Below are positions 12,939 through 24,800 of a DNA stretch of 64,000 nucleotides, one piece after another. Source of the DNA: Henckelia pumila. Its lineage: Eukaryota; Streptophyta; Magnoliopsida; Lamiales; Gesneriaceae. Every line of letters begins with the position of its first letter. The first letter of the stretch is position 1. The position numbers and the translations under genes are program-made. The DNA lies in NCBI RefSeq assembly GCF_033568475.1, contig NC_133121.1, positions 930,001 to 994,000 of the forward strand, read 5' to 3'. The notes under the pieces were generated by a model. It saw only the letters and a list, made by a program, of their open reading frames with translations. It made no database searches and was not told where the DNA came from.

Positions 12939-15900
12939 TTATTTACTAACCTCGTCGCCCTTTATCTCAGAAACCGGTACTTTTGAATTTGCTGATTTGC
13001 CGATGATGGCTTTCTTTGCCTTGACTAACGAGTGTTTAACCATCTTCATGATGTTGTTTGATTGCTTATGTGAAGTTTTTGCCGAAGCTTCTTCTTTAGA
13101 TGCATTTTCTGCTGCTTTTGTATCCTCTGATTCGTGGGTGGTTTCTGTCTGATCATCAGTTTTGGGGGTGCCATCATCTCGTTTCTCTTGCTCCAACTTC
13201 TCTTTAAGTGACCGACCGATATTTTCTGTTTGTGTTGCAGGCTCACATTTCTCAGCTTCTTTTGTAGCTTCTTCATTTCCATTCCCCTCAACTTCTGCTT
13301 CATTTTTGGTGTTTCCATTTTCTCCTGACAGTTCAAAGTCTCTGGAAGTGACTTCCTCTTTCACCAGTTTTTCGGTAGCTTCACACTCAGTAGGCTTTGC
13401 TTCTTCGGTTGGAATCAACTCTCGGGCAGTAATACTTTTTTCTTCTTGGGCTTCAGTTTCGGCTTTTTCTTCTGGCAGGGGATCAATCTCCACAATTTTC
13501 TCGTCAGATTCCTTCTGTTCATTTGGAGCATCAGCCTTTTCCGAGACTCCTTCAACTCCGGTTTCAAGTATGGTTGGTTCCTCCTTATTTGATAACTTGG
13601 TTTCATCCACCTTTTCTGCTAAAGCCTCCACCTTACCTTGTTCAACAGGCTCAGAAGCTGGAGGCTCTTTCTCACTTGGTTCTGTAACTATAGATTGTTT
13701 TTCCAGTTTCTCTTTCGGTATGGATTCGGAAATTTCTTCAGGTTTAAACTCAGCTTCGATGACATTCGGTTCATTTTCCACAGTCTCAGCAGTTGGAGGC
13801 TCTTTCTTACTTTGTTCTGTAACTTCAGAATGTTCTATCAGCTTGTCCTCCGGTGTAGATTCAGAAATTTTTTCCGGTTTAGTCCCAGCTTCTAAAACTT
13901 TCAATTCTTTCTCAGCTGCCAGAGGTTCTTTCTCAAGTTGCTCTGTAACTTTAGATTGTTCAACCGGTTTCTCCTCAGGTGTGGATTCAGAAATTTCTTC
14001 AGGTTTATGCTCAGCTTCTAAAACTTTCACTTCTGTCTCGGACGGCTCAGCAGCTGGAGGCTCTTTATCATGTTGTTCTGTAACTTCAGATTGTTTAACC
14101 GGTTTCTCCTCTAGCGTGGATTCAGAAATTTCTACAGGTTTAAGCTCAGCTTCTAAAACTTTTGCTTCTTTCTCCGAGGGATCGGCAGCTGGTGGCTCTT
14201 TCTCACGTTGTTCTGTAACATCAGATTGTTCAACCAGTTTCTCCTCCGGTGTGGATTCAGAAATTTCTTCAGGTTTAGTCTCAGCTTCTAAAACTATATA
14301 TTCTTTCTCTGAAGGCTCAGCAGCCAAAGGTTCTTTCTCATGTTGTTCTGTAACTTCAGATTGTTCAACCAGTTTCTCCTCCGGTGTGGGTTCAGAAATT
14401 TCTTCAGGTTTAGACTCAGCTTCTAAAACTTTCACTTCTTTCTCCGACGGCTCAGCAGCTGGAGGCTCTTTCTCATGTTGATCTGCAACTTCAGATTGTT
14501 CAACTGGTTTCTCCTCTGGTGTGGATTCAGAAATTTCTTCAGCAGCTTCTAAAACTTTCACTTCTTTCCCCTCAGGGTCTTCCACCTCTTTGCAAGGAAA
14601 TTCTTCTACCTTTTCCAAATTTTCCTTAACATCTTCAACTGATGACTGCTCTGTAACATCCACTAATTTTCTGGGCTCCACCGACTTTTCTTCAATCGTC
14701 TCAACAGGCTTGGTTTCATTGATTTCTTCAGGTTTATACTCATCTTCTGAAACTTTCACTGAATCCTCTGCAGTTGCACCCACCTCTTTGGCAGGTGATT
14801 CTTCTATGCTTCCCACCTTTTCCTCAACTACCTCTTTTACAGATAGCTCTGGAACATCGACTATTTTTGTGGGTTCGTTTGAATTTTCTTCAACCAATTC
14901 GAGCTTTGATTCATCCTGTTTTTCAGCAGGCTCGGTTTCTGAAATTTCTTCATGTTTGAACTCAGTTTCTGGAACTTCACTTTCTTTCTCTGAAATTGAC
15001 TCCACCTCTTTGGTAGGCAATTCTACCCCTTTCTCAATCTTATCCTTATCAATCTCAGGTGATGATTGTTCTTGCACATGGCCTATTTTTATCGATTCAT
15101 CTGGTTTTTCTTCAACTGAGGCAACTCCTGATCCCTCCAATTTTTCAGGCCGCCCGGTCTCTGGAATTTCTTCCGGTTCTTTGTCCTCAATTGCTTCAAT
15201 CTCTTTAGCAGGCAATTCTTCTGCCACTCCTAGTTTTTCGAGCAATGCTGCCTGCACTGGAACACCAACTACGTTTTCCAGTTCGACTGACTTTTCTTCA
15301 ACTGATTCAATGGGCTTCATTTCTGAAATTTCCTCAGGTTTAGGCTCAACTTCTGAAACCTCGGGTTCCTTGTCTTCGGCTACTTGAATTTCTTTGTCCA
15401 CCACATTAGCTGGCAGCTCCTCAACTTTCTTGACTATTTCTTTCTGTGAGTCTGCCTTTTCCTCAGATAACTCAACTTTTGATTCCTCTAGTTTTTCGGT
15501 TTCTTCCGGTTTAGTCTCAGTTTCTAAAGCATCTTCTTCTTTCACTGCAGTTTCTTCCACTTCTTTAGCAGGTAAAGTTTTCTCCCCAATAGGCTCGACT
15601 GAAGATTGTTCAGCTGTTTTTGTTGGTTGATCTACCTTTTCATCAACTGGCTCGACTTTGAATTCCTCCTGTTTTTCAGCAAGCTCAGCTTCTGAAACCG
15701 TCCCTTCTTTCTCTGCAATCACTCCCACTTCTTTAACAGGCAACTCCTCTAAAACTGCAACCTTTTCCTCAACAGGATCAACCGAAGATTGTAGTGGCAC
15801 TTGCACTGTTTCACCAGGTCCTTCCTGCTTTTCTTCGACCGATTCAACTGTGGATTGCTCTAGTTTCTCAACAGGCTCAGTTGAGGAAATTTCTTTAGGT

Positions 15901-17560
15901 TTACACTCGGGGCCTTTCACTTCTTTCTCTTCAATTGCTTCCACCTGCTCACCAGGATTTTTGTGTACATTTTCCACCTTTTCCTCAACAGCCTCGATTG
16001 AAGGTTGCTCCCCAGAAATGATTATTTTTTCTACTTCATCTTTCTTTTCTTCAGCCTTCTCAACTTTAGCAAGCTCAGCCTCTGATTCTTCCGTTTCTTT
16101 ATCTGGCATTACCTCAACATTACCTATGAATTCTCTATCAACTCTCTTAGCTGGTAATTGTTCCAAGACTTGGACTAATTTTTCTGGTTCACTGAGCTTT
16201 TCCTCCACAGATGGCTCAAGTTTCGATTCTTCCTGTTTTTCAACAGTTTCGGTATCTAATTTCTCTTCTGTTTCGCCTACGATTGAAGACTGCTCCCCAG
16301 CATTTATTATTTTTTCTACTTCATCTTTCTTTCCTTCAGCCTTCTCAACTTTAGCAGGCTCAGCCTCTGATTCTTCCACTTCTTTATCTGGCAATACCTC
16401 AACATTACCTATGAAATTTCTTGCAGCTGCCTTCGCTGGCAATTGTTTCGAAACTTCAACTACTTTTCCTGGTTCACCAAGCTTCTCCTCTACACATGGC
16501 TCAACTTTCGAATCTTCCTGTTTTTCAACAATTTCAGTAGCTAATTTATCCTCTGGTTCACCTTCAATTTTCTCAAAAATGGATTCTTCCTTGACACTAT
16601 TTACATCTGGTTCAGGATGAGGTACTTTCGCCACTTCTGCGCACTTGTTATCGGAAGCATCCTCAATTTTCTTTTCCTCTTCACCAGGAGGAACCTCAAC
16701 CTGCGTATTTTCATTTGTTTGCTCTGATTCTTCAACCAAAACAACCGATTCCTCGGCTTTCAAACTTTCATCATTATCAATTCCCTTGATGTTTTCAGTC
16801 ACAATACGTTCGGGTTTGGTATCCTCAACCTTTGCTCCTGATTCAGCAAAAGTGGCAGGAGAAGCAGGTACTTCCTCAGGTTCTGGGCTATGCACACAAT
16901 CCTTTGGAGGAGAAACTTGAACAGGTTCCGTTATTTTCACCTCCGGTTTTGATTCCTTTTCCACTTCCTGCAGTACAACAAATTATAAGAGATCCAGGCA
17001 ACAAAAGCAAATATCATTTCTATATATCTAATTCTGTTCCTAAATTTTAGCATAGACGTATGAAGTACTCCAATCTTATGCATATAATATAACTAAATTT
17101 ATTCCTAATCCCACTGGACTACTTAAACTTTACCACCTTTTTGCCATCAGAAAAAAAAAAAAAAATTGGCAAAATTTTTCGATTCTTGATGAGATTTCTT
17201 CTGTTAGAACCAGATAACTCGACTCAAAATTCTTAGAATCGACAAATTCAGAAAACGGGGATCTTTGATTTTTTTATTTCTCCATTTTCTTGAGGTAAAA
17301 AAAAACAGGAAAAAAAGAAACAAAGAAAGAAGAAGAAACAATTTCAGTTTTGCTATGACTTCAAGAAATTTTCATAATCATAGATTATACGTTTTGTTAC
17401 TTGAATCATGCATCCCAAACACCAAGTAGATCCCAGATATACTAGAAAAATGTAAATCAAGAAAGATGAACACAGTTACTTAAGAATGAAGAGCAGAATC
17501 AAGAGATCAACAAGAACATACCTCAGAAGAATGATTCATAACAGCGGCCTCAGTAGCCAT
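12939..17560 (-). CDS. Glu-rich neurofilament-like repeat protein (1355 aa)
   Basis: Two exons: exon 1 17560-17522 (13 codons, MATEAAVMNHSSE) and exon 2 16967-12939, joined in phase 0 across a GT-AG intron. The protein is dominated by Glu, Lys, Pro, Val and Ser and looks intrinsically disordered. Residues ~160-254 and ~255-345 are a 95-residue tandem duplication (shared FIGNVEV and KKDEVEKII). Residues ~805-1122 are about seven copies of a 45-residue unit (EKEPPAAEPSEKEVKVLEAE, then EEISESTPEEK). The C-terminus is different: basic, with NNIMKMVKHSLVKAKKAIIG. I recall this end, and the MATE start, from plant 'neurofilament protein-related' proteins of unknown role. The likely leader reaches upstream to a TATA-like CTATTTAAA at about 17868-17876. 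The long plus-strand serine-rich ORFs opposite it are shadows. Confidence 0.8.
13640..14590 (-). repeat. 135-bp coding tandem repeat (about 7 units)
   Basis: Seven near-equal units of 135 bp encode the 45-residue repeats of the neurofilament-like protein. Unit boundaries are visible as recurring TTCTGTAACTTCAGATTGTT on the plus strand about every 135 bp. One unit is shortened by three codons (EKEPLAAEKELK), and the first and last units are degenerate. All units stay in frame. Confidence 0.8.
15960..16529 (-). repeat. 285-bp coding duplication (two copies)
   Basis: Two adjacent copies of a 95-codon segment in the neurofilament-like gene. Both contain SEAE(P/L)AKVEKAE and KKDEVEKII. The copies differ at scattered residues, so the duplication is older than the best-matched 135-bp units. 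Confidence 0.7.
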
Positions 17561-17599
17561 GGTCGAATGATTTGTGATTGAAAAACAAAGAAAAGATCC

Positions 17600-18613
17600 C
17601 TTCAAATTTATGCTTTCCAAAAATGAAAAAATCCACTCTTTTCCTCAAAGAAAGAATAGCTAAGAAAGATACATTTCACATCAGTGATTATCTGTCAGCA
17701 GAGTTGAGTGGGAGTCCTCGAACAAAAATCCAAAATATCAGAAACAATAACAATCCATCCAATGAATTGGAGCCCATTCACCATTTCTTGAATAATACAT
17801 GAATAAAGATGGAAATGGGGTGCTGTCAATGGGAAAGTGGCAACCTTTATTATGGGACCATGTGAGTTTAAATAGCCAAATATTATTTCGCCAACAGTTG
17901 TCGGATTTTGTCGGATTATGCAAAATCCACTCTTTATTTATTTTTCTGAATCAAATTCCACAATTGAGACGTAGATCTTTTGCAAAATTATATTGGATTC
18001 TTGATTAATGACGACTTTTATTTTTGGGATCTGGCAATCCGGGGCATCGCATAAATCACTAACTTTTTAGGATAAATTTAAGATTTGTGACAAATCGTAA
18101 GGAGCTAAAATCTCTATGTTTTGGGATAAAAAGTTAATGAAATGTAGTGTTTAATTAGATACGCATGAAAATATTATCTCGATGCAATTGATATGTATAG
18201 GGTTAAAAAATTTGGATAATGCTAAAGGTAAAATAAATATTGTGTACAATGATATTTATAACAATTATATCGTGATATTTATTATTTTATCGCGAGATTT
18301 TGTATTCAATTTATCGTGAGATTTTGATACATTTAATTTTTGCATTGTGTTGTAAGATTTGTTGTACAAAATTGGTTGTACATGTAACATTGCTCAAAAA
18401 AATTAGATACACCAACTATCAATTAATAAATTGGATCTGAAATACTGCAAATGGACAATGGTACAATTTGGTGCATGATTCAATCAAACAATCAAATTTT
18501 AGACTCGATCTAAATTGAGTCCAATTAATTTTATGAAATTTAATTAGATACATATTTTCATTTTCAATATTATTTTATTGATTGATTTCCTTAAAAAAAT
18601 ATGACAAATAAGC

Positions 18614-18658
<45 letters not shown>

Positions 18659-20418
18659 ATTTAATATTTTTTATAATTATTGAGATTTTCACGATCTCAT
18701 AATAAAAATCATATAAACTTTAATTATTAATTATGAAAATCAACTAAAATAATACATTGATAATTTTTTTCACTTTTACTCATGTTAATGGTAAATTTAT
18801 ATTTTCAATCTTGTAACTTGAATGTTTTAGTTTTTAGTCAAATTACGATGCATTTTCATTTTAATCATGTCACTCGTATATTATTTTTTTATTTTGATCA
18901 TTTAACTCACATATTTTTTTCTCAATATATCTTGCGATTTAGGTGTTGACACGCTAGGTTGGTTTTTCATAATTCAGGACCACGGTATTTTAATACTACT
19001 TTCGAAAAAATTATGAAAATAGTCTCACATTCATGAATGTTAGATTAATTGATGCTTCTAACCAATGAAGAATTTTTTAAAATGTATTCAAAAAAAATTC
19101 TATTCTAATACTAGAAAATTAATAATTTTGTGAATTTTTATAATGAGAAGAATTTTTTGTGTAATAATTATTATATGATTTCCTGCTTCAAAAAACTATG
19201 AATAGTCTGATGCATCCGACCTTTTTTTGTTCTTTTATTTTTGTGATATTTAAAATATTTCAAACCAATATCGAACAATGGAGCTTGAATTTGAACTCTA
19301 ATTAATCGAAGGACCCCTAAGTTAAAGAACTTGAATGTGTTTATTCAATTAAAAAAAAAATGTGAAAATTTTGCAGGGAGCAGGAATTGGGTAACACATG
19401 CATGCTTCCTAAATTCTGTGATGCAATGCTTCATGCACCCCTTTTTCATAATATTCTATCGGATAATCATGCAACGGGTTGTCAGTGTAAAAAAAACGTC
19501 AATTAATTTATAGTAATTTTTATATTTTTTGTTGTCGGAATATTATAGTGGTTTGGTTGGATTTTGTTATTGATCTTGCAATTGTAAATAGCTTTGTAGC
19601 TACTAATTCAATTACTGAGGAAAATTTATGTGTGCATCGCGCGCGCGCTCTGCGTGAACTAGTTGACCTATCATTTACTTCTCGCAATAGAGTTGTTTCC
19701 CCTTGGAAAATTTTCAACAATATTTATTTTATCATCATATGCATAATAAATTATATATCAAGTTTTATTCATAACATACGAAATGCGTGTGCTCCGATCG
19801 CTAGTATATATGAACAACCGAAATTTGATTCCAATGCAATAAAATGATATTTTGTCAACACCTTGATCATTTTTTAATTTGTTTTATCTTTAACAATTTA
19901 GATATAATTTATTTGCATAGATAATTAATTTATTTTTTTTAAAAAAAAACATTCATTTATGGTTTATTATATTGGTGATCCATAAAAAAAAATTAATTAA
20001 AAAAAACTGTAACTTATCGTTTAAATTAAATGAATCTGACCATGGTCCAATCTACTTCACATGATTTGGTTTGAAGTAGTTGATGATCTAAGCCTCTCAA
20101 GTTTATTATTATTTTTTATTTAAGAAATTTATGAGACCAATTTTGAATCTCACGTACGACATTAATATTATTATAAATTAAACAAATGACTGATTATATT
20201 AACATTAACATGGACAAAGAGTAAATATTCAATACAAAATTCAAATCAGTTACAAGTTTTCATCAATTTCCACCAAATTTTTCCTTACATTAATCTTATT
20301 GTGGGCAAAGTAAGTACAATCCCAAAGACACAATTATAAATTTGGCCTCGATGATGATGTCCTAATTAACTTCGACTACTTTCATTTTCTTGTTCCATGC
20401 AAGCTTTCAACTTCATCG
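17600..20418. other. Intergenic between NPF and neurofilament-like genes
   Basis: Mostly AT-rich DNA, including the presumed promoter of the neurofilament-like gene (to about 17.9 kb) and the 3' flank of the NPF gene. A plus-strand ORF at about 19548-19847 has DLAIVNSFVATN and a CG dinucleotide run; it faintly recalls the LINE RNase H tail but is too weak to call. Confidence 0.45.
18616..18656. repeat. TA microsatellite
   Basis: About 20 uninterrupted TA units. Confidence 0.95.
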
Positions 20419-23172
20419 TCAGTTTCCCTCCGCCGGTCCAGGGGTGGCGCCGCCACCATTTTCACTGGCCTTAGACGCATCTTCCCCGGCAGCAGCCGTT
20501 TTAAGGAACGGTACACCGCTCATGGACATCGACTGTGGCGCCGCCTCCGCCTCCCCCTCCGCCTTACGATGATGATGATGATGATGATGATCTGTTTTAT
20601 ACTTGTACCAATTTGCCCAAAACAGATAGTTAAAAAAGTTGAGCACACTCAATATTGACAAAAACCAGTAGAATAATTGTAAGTTGTTGTAATCCAAAAG
20701 CTTCCCATGCAACCACCCCAATCCACTCGGAGTAATTTTCTTCGTCACCGAGTTTATAACTTCCACAAAGATACTGCTCAGAAAATACCCAAACGACAGA
20801 GAAATCCAAGTAAAAGAAGTCGAAAGAGCTTTCATCCCCGCGGGAGCTTCTTTGTAGAAGAATTCAAGCAATCCCACGAGCGTAAACATGTCGGCAATCC
20901 CAAAGATCCCATACTGGAAAGACAGCCAAAAAAGGCTAATGGGTTTCAAAGGATTTTTCAAAGAGTAATGCTTTCTCTTCACTTCCACCAATGCTGCTGC
21001 GGCCATGGACAGCGCGGATAGGACTAGGCCGACCCCTACCCGTTGTAGCTGAGTGATCCCATTGGGATGGCCGGTGAATCTCCGAACAAAGGGCACGAAA
21101 ACACGGTCGTAGATGGGGATGAGAAGGACCATGAAAAGTAAAGGGATGGCTGGGATAGATGAGGCGGGGACTCTGAAGTTTCCGAGATGAGGATTCATGA
21201 TGTAGCCTTGTTCTATTGAGAAGGTTTGAAGTTGAGCCATGCATGTGTTCATTATGATGGTGCTGCCTATGATTGGTAACATTCTTGTTAGAACTTTAAC
21301 TTCTTCTACTTGTGTCACTGTGCATACTTTCCATTGTACGGCCTCTGTATTTTCCCCAAGAATCGCAGCTTTGTCCAGCCACCTATATATAAGTTCACAC
21401 AATATTATCAAGAAACTTAATAATTATTCTAAAAATATCATGTTACTAGTTTATAATGCACGTAGCTAGATATATACAAATTGTGGCATGCATTCTTATG
21501 CATGCATGTAACAATTAGACGAACTTGATTATATTACTTGAATTGTTCGGTATGAGCGATTTTGGTCTCCGCGAATTCAGCATCCTTTTCATTGATTTCA
21601 TACAATTCATTGTGGCTCCCCGGAGGAGACAAACCTCGATTTTTTATAGCCACCACTATAACCTGTACGTGGCATTTTCTTTTAGGGTGATGCTACATGT
21701 ACACGGAGAAACGGCATTGTATTGTACTTGTATATATTATACCTCGGCGATTCTGACAAGAGGGCTACCTCCGGGGACTTGAATACGATAGAAAGGACTT
21801 CCAAACGCCAGACAAGTGTAGCCAAGAAATGCCCCAATTGTGGTGACAAGAAAACCGATCCACCAGTTCTTGTTGTTCGGGTTTGTAGCGACCCAAACAA
21901 TGATCGTAACACCGACAAGTGCACCGGAGACAGTGCTAAGAAGAAGCCAGTTGAAGTAGCTGGCTAGACCCTTGGCTTCTTTGGGATCTCTTGCATCAAA
22001 CTGATCCGCCCCGAGCGCCGGAAGAGCCCCTCTTACCCCGCCCACACCGACTGCTAGCAAACAGAGTGATGTGTAGAAGTAAAGGCCCATGCCACCCTCC
22101 ATCCCATTAACTGCCTTCAAACAGGGCTCTTTTGGTAGCAAGTTTGGGTTGTGTGCTTGATATGTCATCATTGCGCAAGCCTAAAACATGGATATTATAT
22201 ATACGCACTTGTTATATATTTGATGTAATTACTATACCCAAATTATTATAATGTCTAACTTTAATATATCGGTTGTGCTTTCTTGACTGTACACCTATAA
22301 TTTTATGAAAGTGATTTCAACAATTAATATAAAATGATATGTCTTTGTCAAACTAGCTACATGGCCGGCTAGATTCATTTTCTTCGACTAAATATTCTTT
22401 CGAATGTGTCTCTCTATACATGACATGGACCTAACAGTAACAAGTAGCATGGATATATATATATAATTCTTGATACCTATTAAAATTTTAAAAATTAAAG
22501 TACCCCAAATCGATTTTTCCGTTCTTTTTAAAGATCAATATTTTCTAGCTTCTGCCCTTAAATAATTTTGTAACACTAAAAAAACAAAAAAGAATCTAAT
22601 TAATTAAAAAAGGAAATATTTATATCATGACATATTAAGTAAATTACCAAGACTTCAATGGTGCCGAAAATGAGACAGGTCTTGAACCTGTTGACATAGG
22701 TGTCGGAGATGAAACCACCGAGGATGGAGAGCAAGAAAGTGGTTCCCATGAGGTTGGTGAGAGTGTTGGCCGCGGGTGCGACATCGAAACACAGCCGGTA
22801 CGAGAAATATATCACCAAACTCACCATGTTGGCGATAAAACCCATGTTCTCCAATGCCAGCAAAGCTATAGAAAATTTTCATTATATCAAAGAAATCATC
22901 ATATATATATATATATATCACTTTGCTTAATTATCTATCAGCAAGAATATATTGAAATATATAACAAAGTACTTGAACTTTTGCTATATATATACGTACC
23001 ATAGATGAAAGAAGTGGCTTTAAATCCTCCTTTGCCTTTGATTTTCAGCGGGTTGTAAACGTGCTCGGCGTCTTCCTCCTGTTAATCCACAAACAGAATA
23101 ATGAAGAATATTATATATATCAAGCTTAATATATAATAACATAATTCGTAATATACATGTACGGATTACCAT
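20419..23172 (-). CDS. NPF (NRT1/PTR) transporter, NPF4-like
   Basis: Six coding exons, all GT-AG, with consistent phases: 23172-23170 (ATG only), 23078-23000, 22865-22648, 22180-21743, 21662-21538, 21382-20419; 608 aa. NPF proteins are 12-TM proton-coupled carriers of nitrate, hormones or peptides. Family marks: ANTLTNLMGTTFLLSILGG (TM2), GALPALGADQFD, ASYFNWLLLS, PFYRIQVPGGSPLVRI, the central loop ending FKWLDKAAIL, and FWANWYKY near the end. The best overall fit is NPF4 (ABA/GA/nitrate-type carriers), by recalled similarity only. The start is inferred: the codon before EEDAEHVYN is an acceptor, and the only suitable upstream ATG directly abuts a GT donor, with a TATA box 91 bp further upstream. 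Oddities: TM1 reads LALEN where the family has ExxE(K/R/N), so the first Glu is missing. The C-terminal tail carries seven consecutive His. Confidence 0.88.
20569..20591. repeat. GAT repeat encoding a poly-His tract
   Basis: Seven ATG/GAT-phase triplets read as His codons on the minus strand in the NPF C-terminal cytosolic tail (TDHHHHHHHRK). It is a trinucleotide microsatellite within coding DNA and so may vary in length between individuals. Confidence 0.85.
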
Positions 23173-23262
23173 CTTTATATATATATGGATGATCAAACTT
23201 TGCAATATGAGCTGGTGAGCTAGGAATATAATTAATGTGTGAATTAAAAGGTGATACATTTA

Positions 23263-23271
23263 TTATATATA
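23263..23271 (-). promoter_or_regulatory. TATA box of the NPF gene
   Basis: TATATATAA on the minus strand, 91 bp upstream of the proposed ATG (23172). A leader of about 60 nt would follow. It supports the split start codon model. Confidence 0.45.
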
Positions 23272-23718
23272 GCAGTGCCAAATATTGTATGTATCGTCCA
23301 ATTACATATGGAGCATCGCCTTTCTTGTTTTTGCTCTGTCCCTTTCTTGTTCTTTCTCTTTTATAATTGGGATTCAACTTGTGTTCATTATGCTTTGAGC
23401 ACCTTGTAAGTTTTTGCTTCCACTTTCACCGGTCAATAGTACTTGTGTGGGTTCTCTCTTATAAATTACTTATTTCGTCTTGTAAATTGGATTTTTTTTA
23501 TAAATTTTTTATCTTTTTTTTTAAAAAAAAAAAAATAGTATGTTTTCATTGGAGTGCCCACGTTATATGCGTTATCATTTTCGGTAGTCCCTTGTCATTT
23601 TTTGGTGTCACTGATCACGCCAGTGATCCTAAGGAAAAATAAAATCAAATAAAATAAAAGTATAAATGAGTTTAATGTAAAATTGTCAGTAATCCTAAAG
23701 AAAAATAAAATAAGGAAT

Positions 23719-24098
23719 CGTTTGGTTATCTATATTAATAATCTATGTATAATTTATTTCATCCAGTCCTACGTTCTTCTTGTCATATTATTTATCCATC
23801 TATTAATTATTTATATCACATCAATCAAATCATTAATTATTTTTCTTACATCAATCAAATCATTGAATTTAAATTATTATATTACCTTTTATAAATAATA
23901 TTATTCATATTTTATTAATTTATTACAAGGACAAAATGTTCATTTTATCATCTTATATAAAATTTAATCAATCAAATCAAACAAACTATAATCTATCAAT
24001 CAAATCAAATAATATATCAACTATCATTATTTATTTATTTATTTATCACATTATATTACTTATCTCTATATTAGTTATTATATCATCCAAATCAAACG
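23719..24098. mobile_element. MITE, TIR CGTTTGGTT family
   Basis: Begins CGTTTGGTTATC and ends AATCAAACG, with internal blocks shared with the copy at 4179-4417 (TTGTCATATTATTTATC, CATCAATCAAATCA). It contains internal duplications and is longer than the other copies. No ORF. Confidence 0.55.
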
Positions 24099-24400
24099 AT
24101 ACCTAAAAGTATAAATTAGTTTACATTAAAATTATAAATTAAACAACGTAAAATATGAGGGAAAAGACATGCAAGTCAGAAAGAGCTCCTTTATAAATAT
24201 ACAAAATTATATTTATCTGTGGAATATTCACTTTAATTAATAATCAAGTTGCGTTTAACTCATTAATTGAGGCAAATTAAAGAAGTCCAAAAATTATTAG
24301 CAGATGGAGAAAAATGATCATGCAAGAACAACATTATATGGTTTAGCAATATATTTACAATTATTATTAAGAGTTGCATCTATATATATATATATATATA

Positions 24401-24552
24401 GAGTTCTTTTATGGTGCCCAACTCATATGCCCAACTCCATGCCCACCATGTACAATATGTGAGTTGACCAACACAATTGATGAGTTGACTTATCACATAT
24501 TGTACATGGTGGACATGGAGTTGGGTATATAGAGTTGGGCACAATAAAAGAA

Positions 24553-24555
<3 letters not shown>
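24401..24555. mobile_element. Hairpin MITE in TA repeat, copy A
   Basis: A 155-bp near-complete hairpin: GAGTTCTTTTATGGTGCCC at the left matches the reverse complement of the right end GGGCACAATAAAAGAACTC with one mismatch. The pairing continues through CATGCCCACCATGTACA to a short loop. TA repeats flank both sides. The nearest description I know is rice Micron-type MITEs, which insert in (TA)n; the sequence itself is not one I recognise. Confidence 0.75.
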
Positions 24556-24590
<35 letters not shown>

Positions 24591-24593
<3 letters not shown>

Positions 24594-24742
24594 TTCTTTT
24601 ATGGTGCCCAACTCATATGCCCAACTTCATGCCCACCATGTACAATATGTGAGTTGACCAACACAATTGATGAGTTGACTTATCACATATTGTACATGGT
24701 GGGCATGGAGTTGGGCATATAGAGTTGGGCACAATAAAAGAA

Positions 24743-24745
<3 letters not shown>
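24591..24745. mobile_element. Hairpin MITE in TA repeat, copy B
   Basis: Same length and nearly the same sequence as copy A (about four differences over 155 bp), offset by exactly 190 bp. A TA array of about 35 bp separates them and a longer one (to about 24800) follows. Either two insertions or a tandem duplication of MITE plus TA spacer. Confidence 0.75.

Positions 24746-24800
<55 letters not shown>

Noticed and set aside
14521-16620. Further long plus-strand ORFs (288, 78 and 320 codons), serine- and threonine-rich
   Set aside because: They are antisense shadows of the Glu-rich coding exon; composition explains the lack of stops, and no plant domain is visible.
19548-19847. Possible second LINE RNase H remnant
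   Set aside because: The resemblance (DLAIVNSF) is weak, and the diagnostic FVRRSAN..AHSLAR pattern is absent.
23710-24110. Possible regulatory array of TTGATTTGATTG words
   Set aside because: Explained by membership in the MITE family seen at three other places.
24360-24800. Possible CRISPR-like or tandem repeat array
   Set aside because: Only two units, each a hairpin MITE, in a plant nuclear context.
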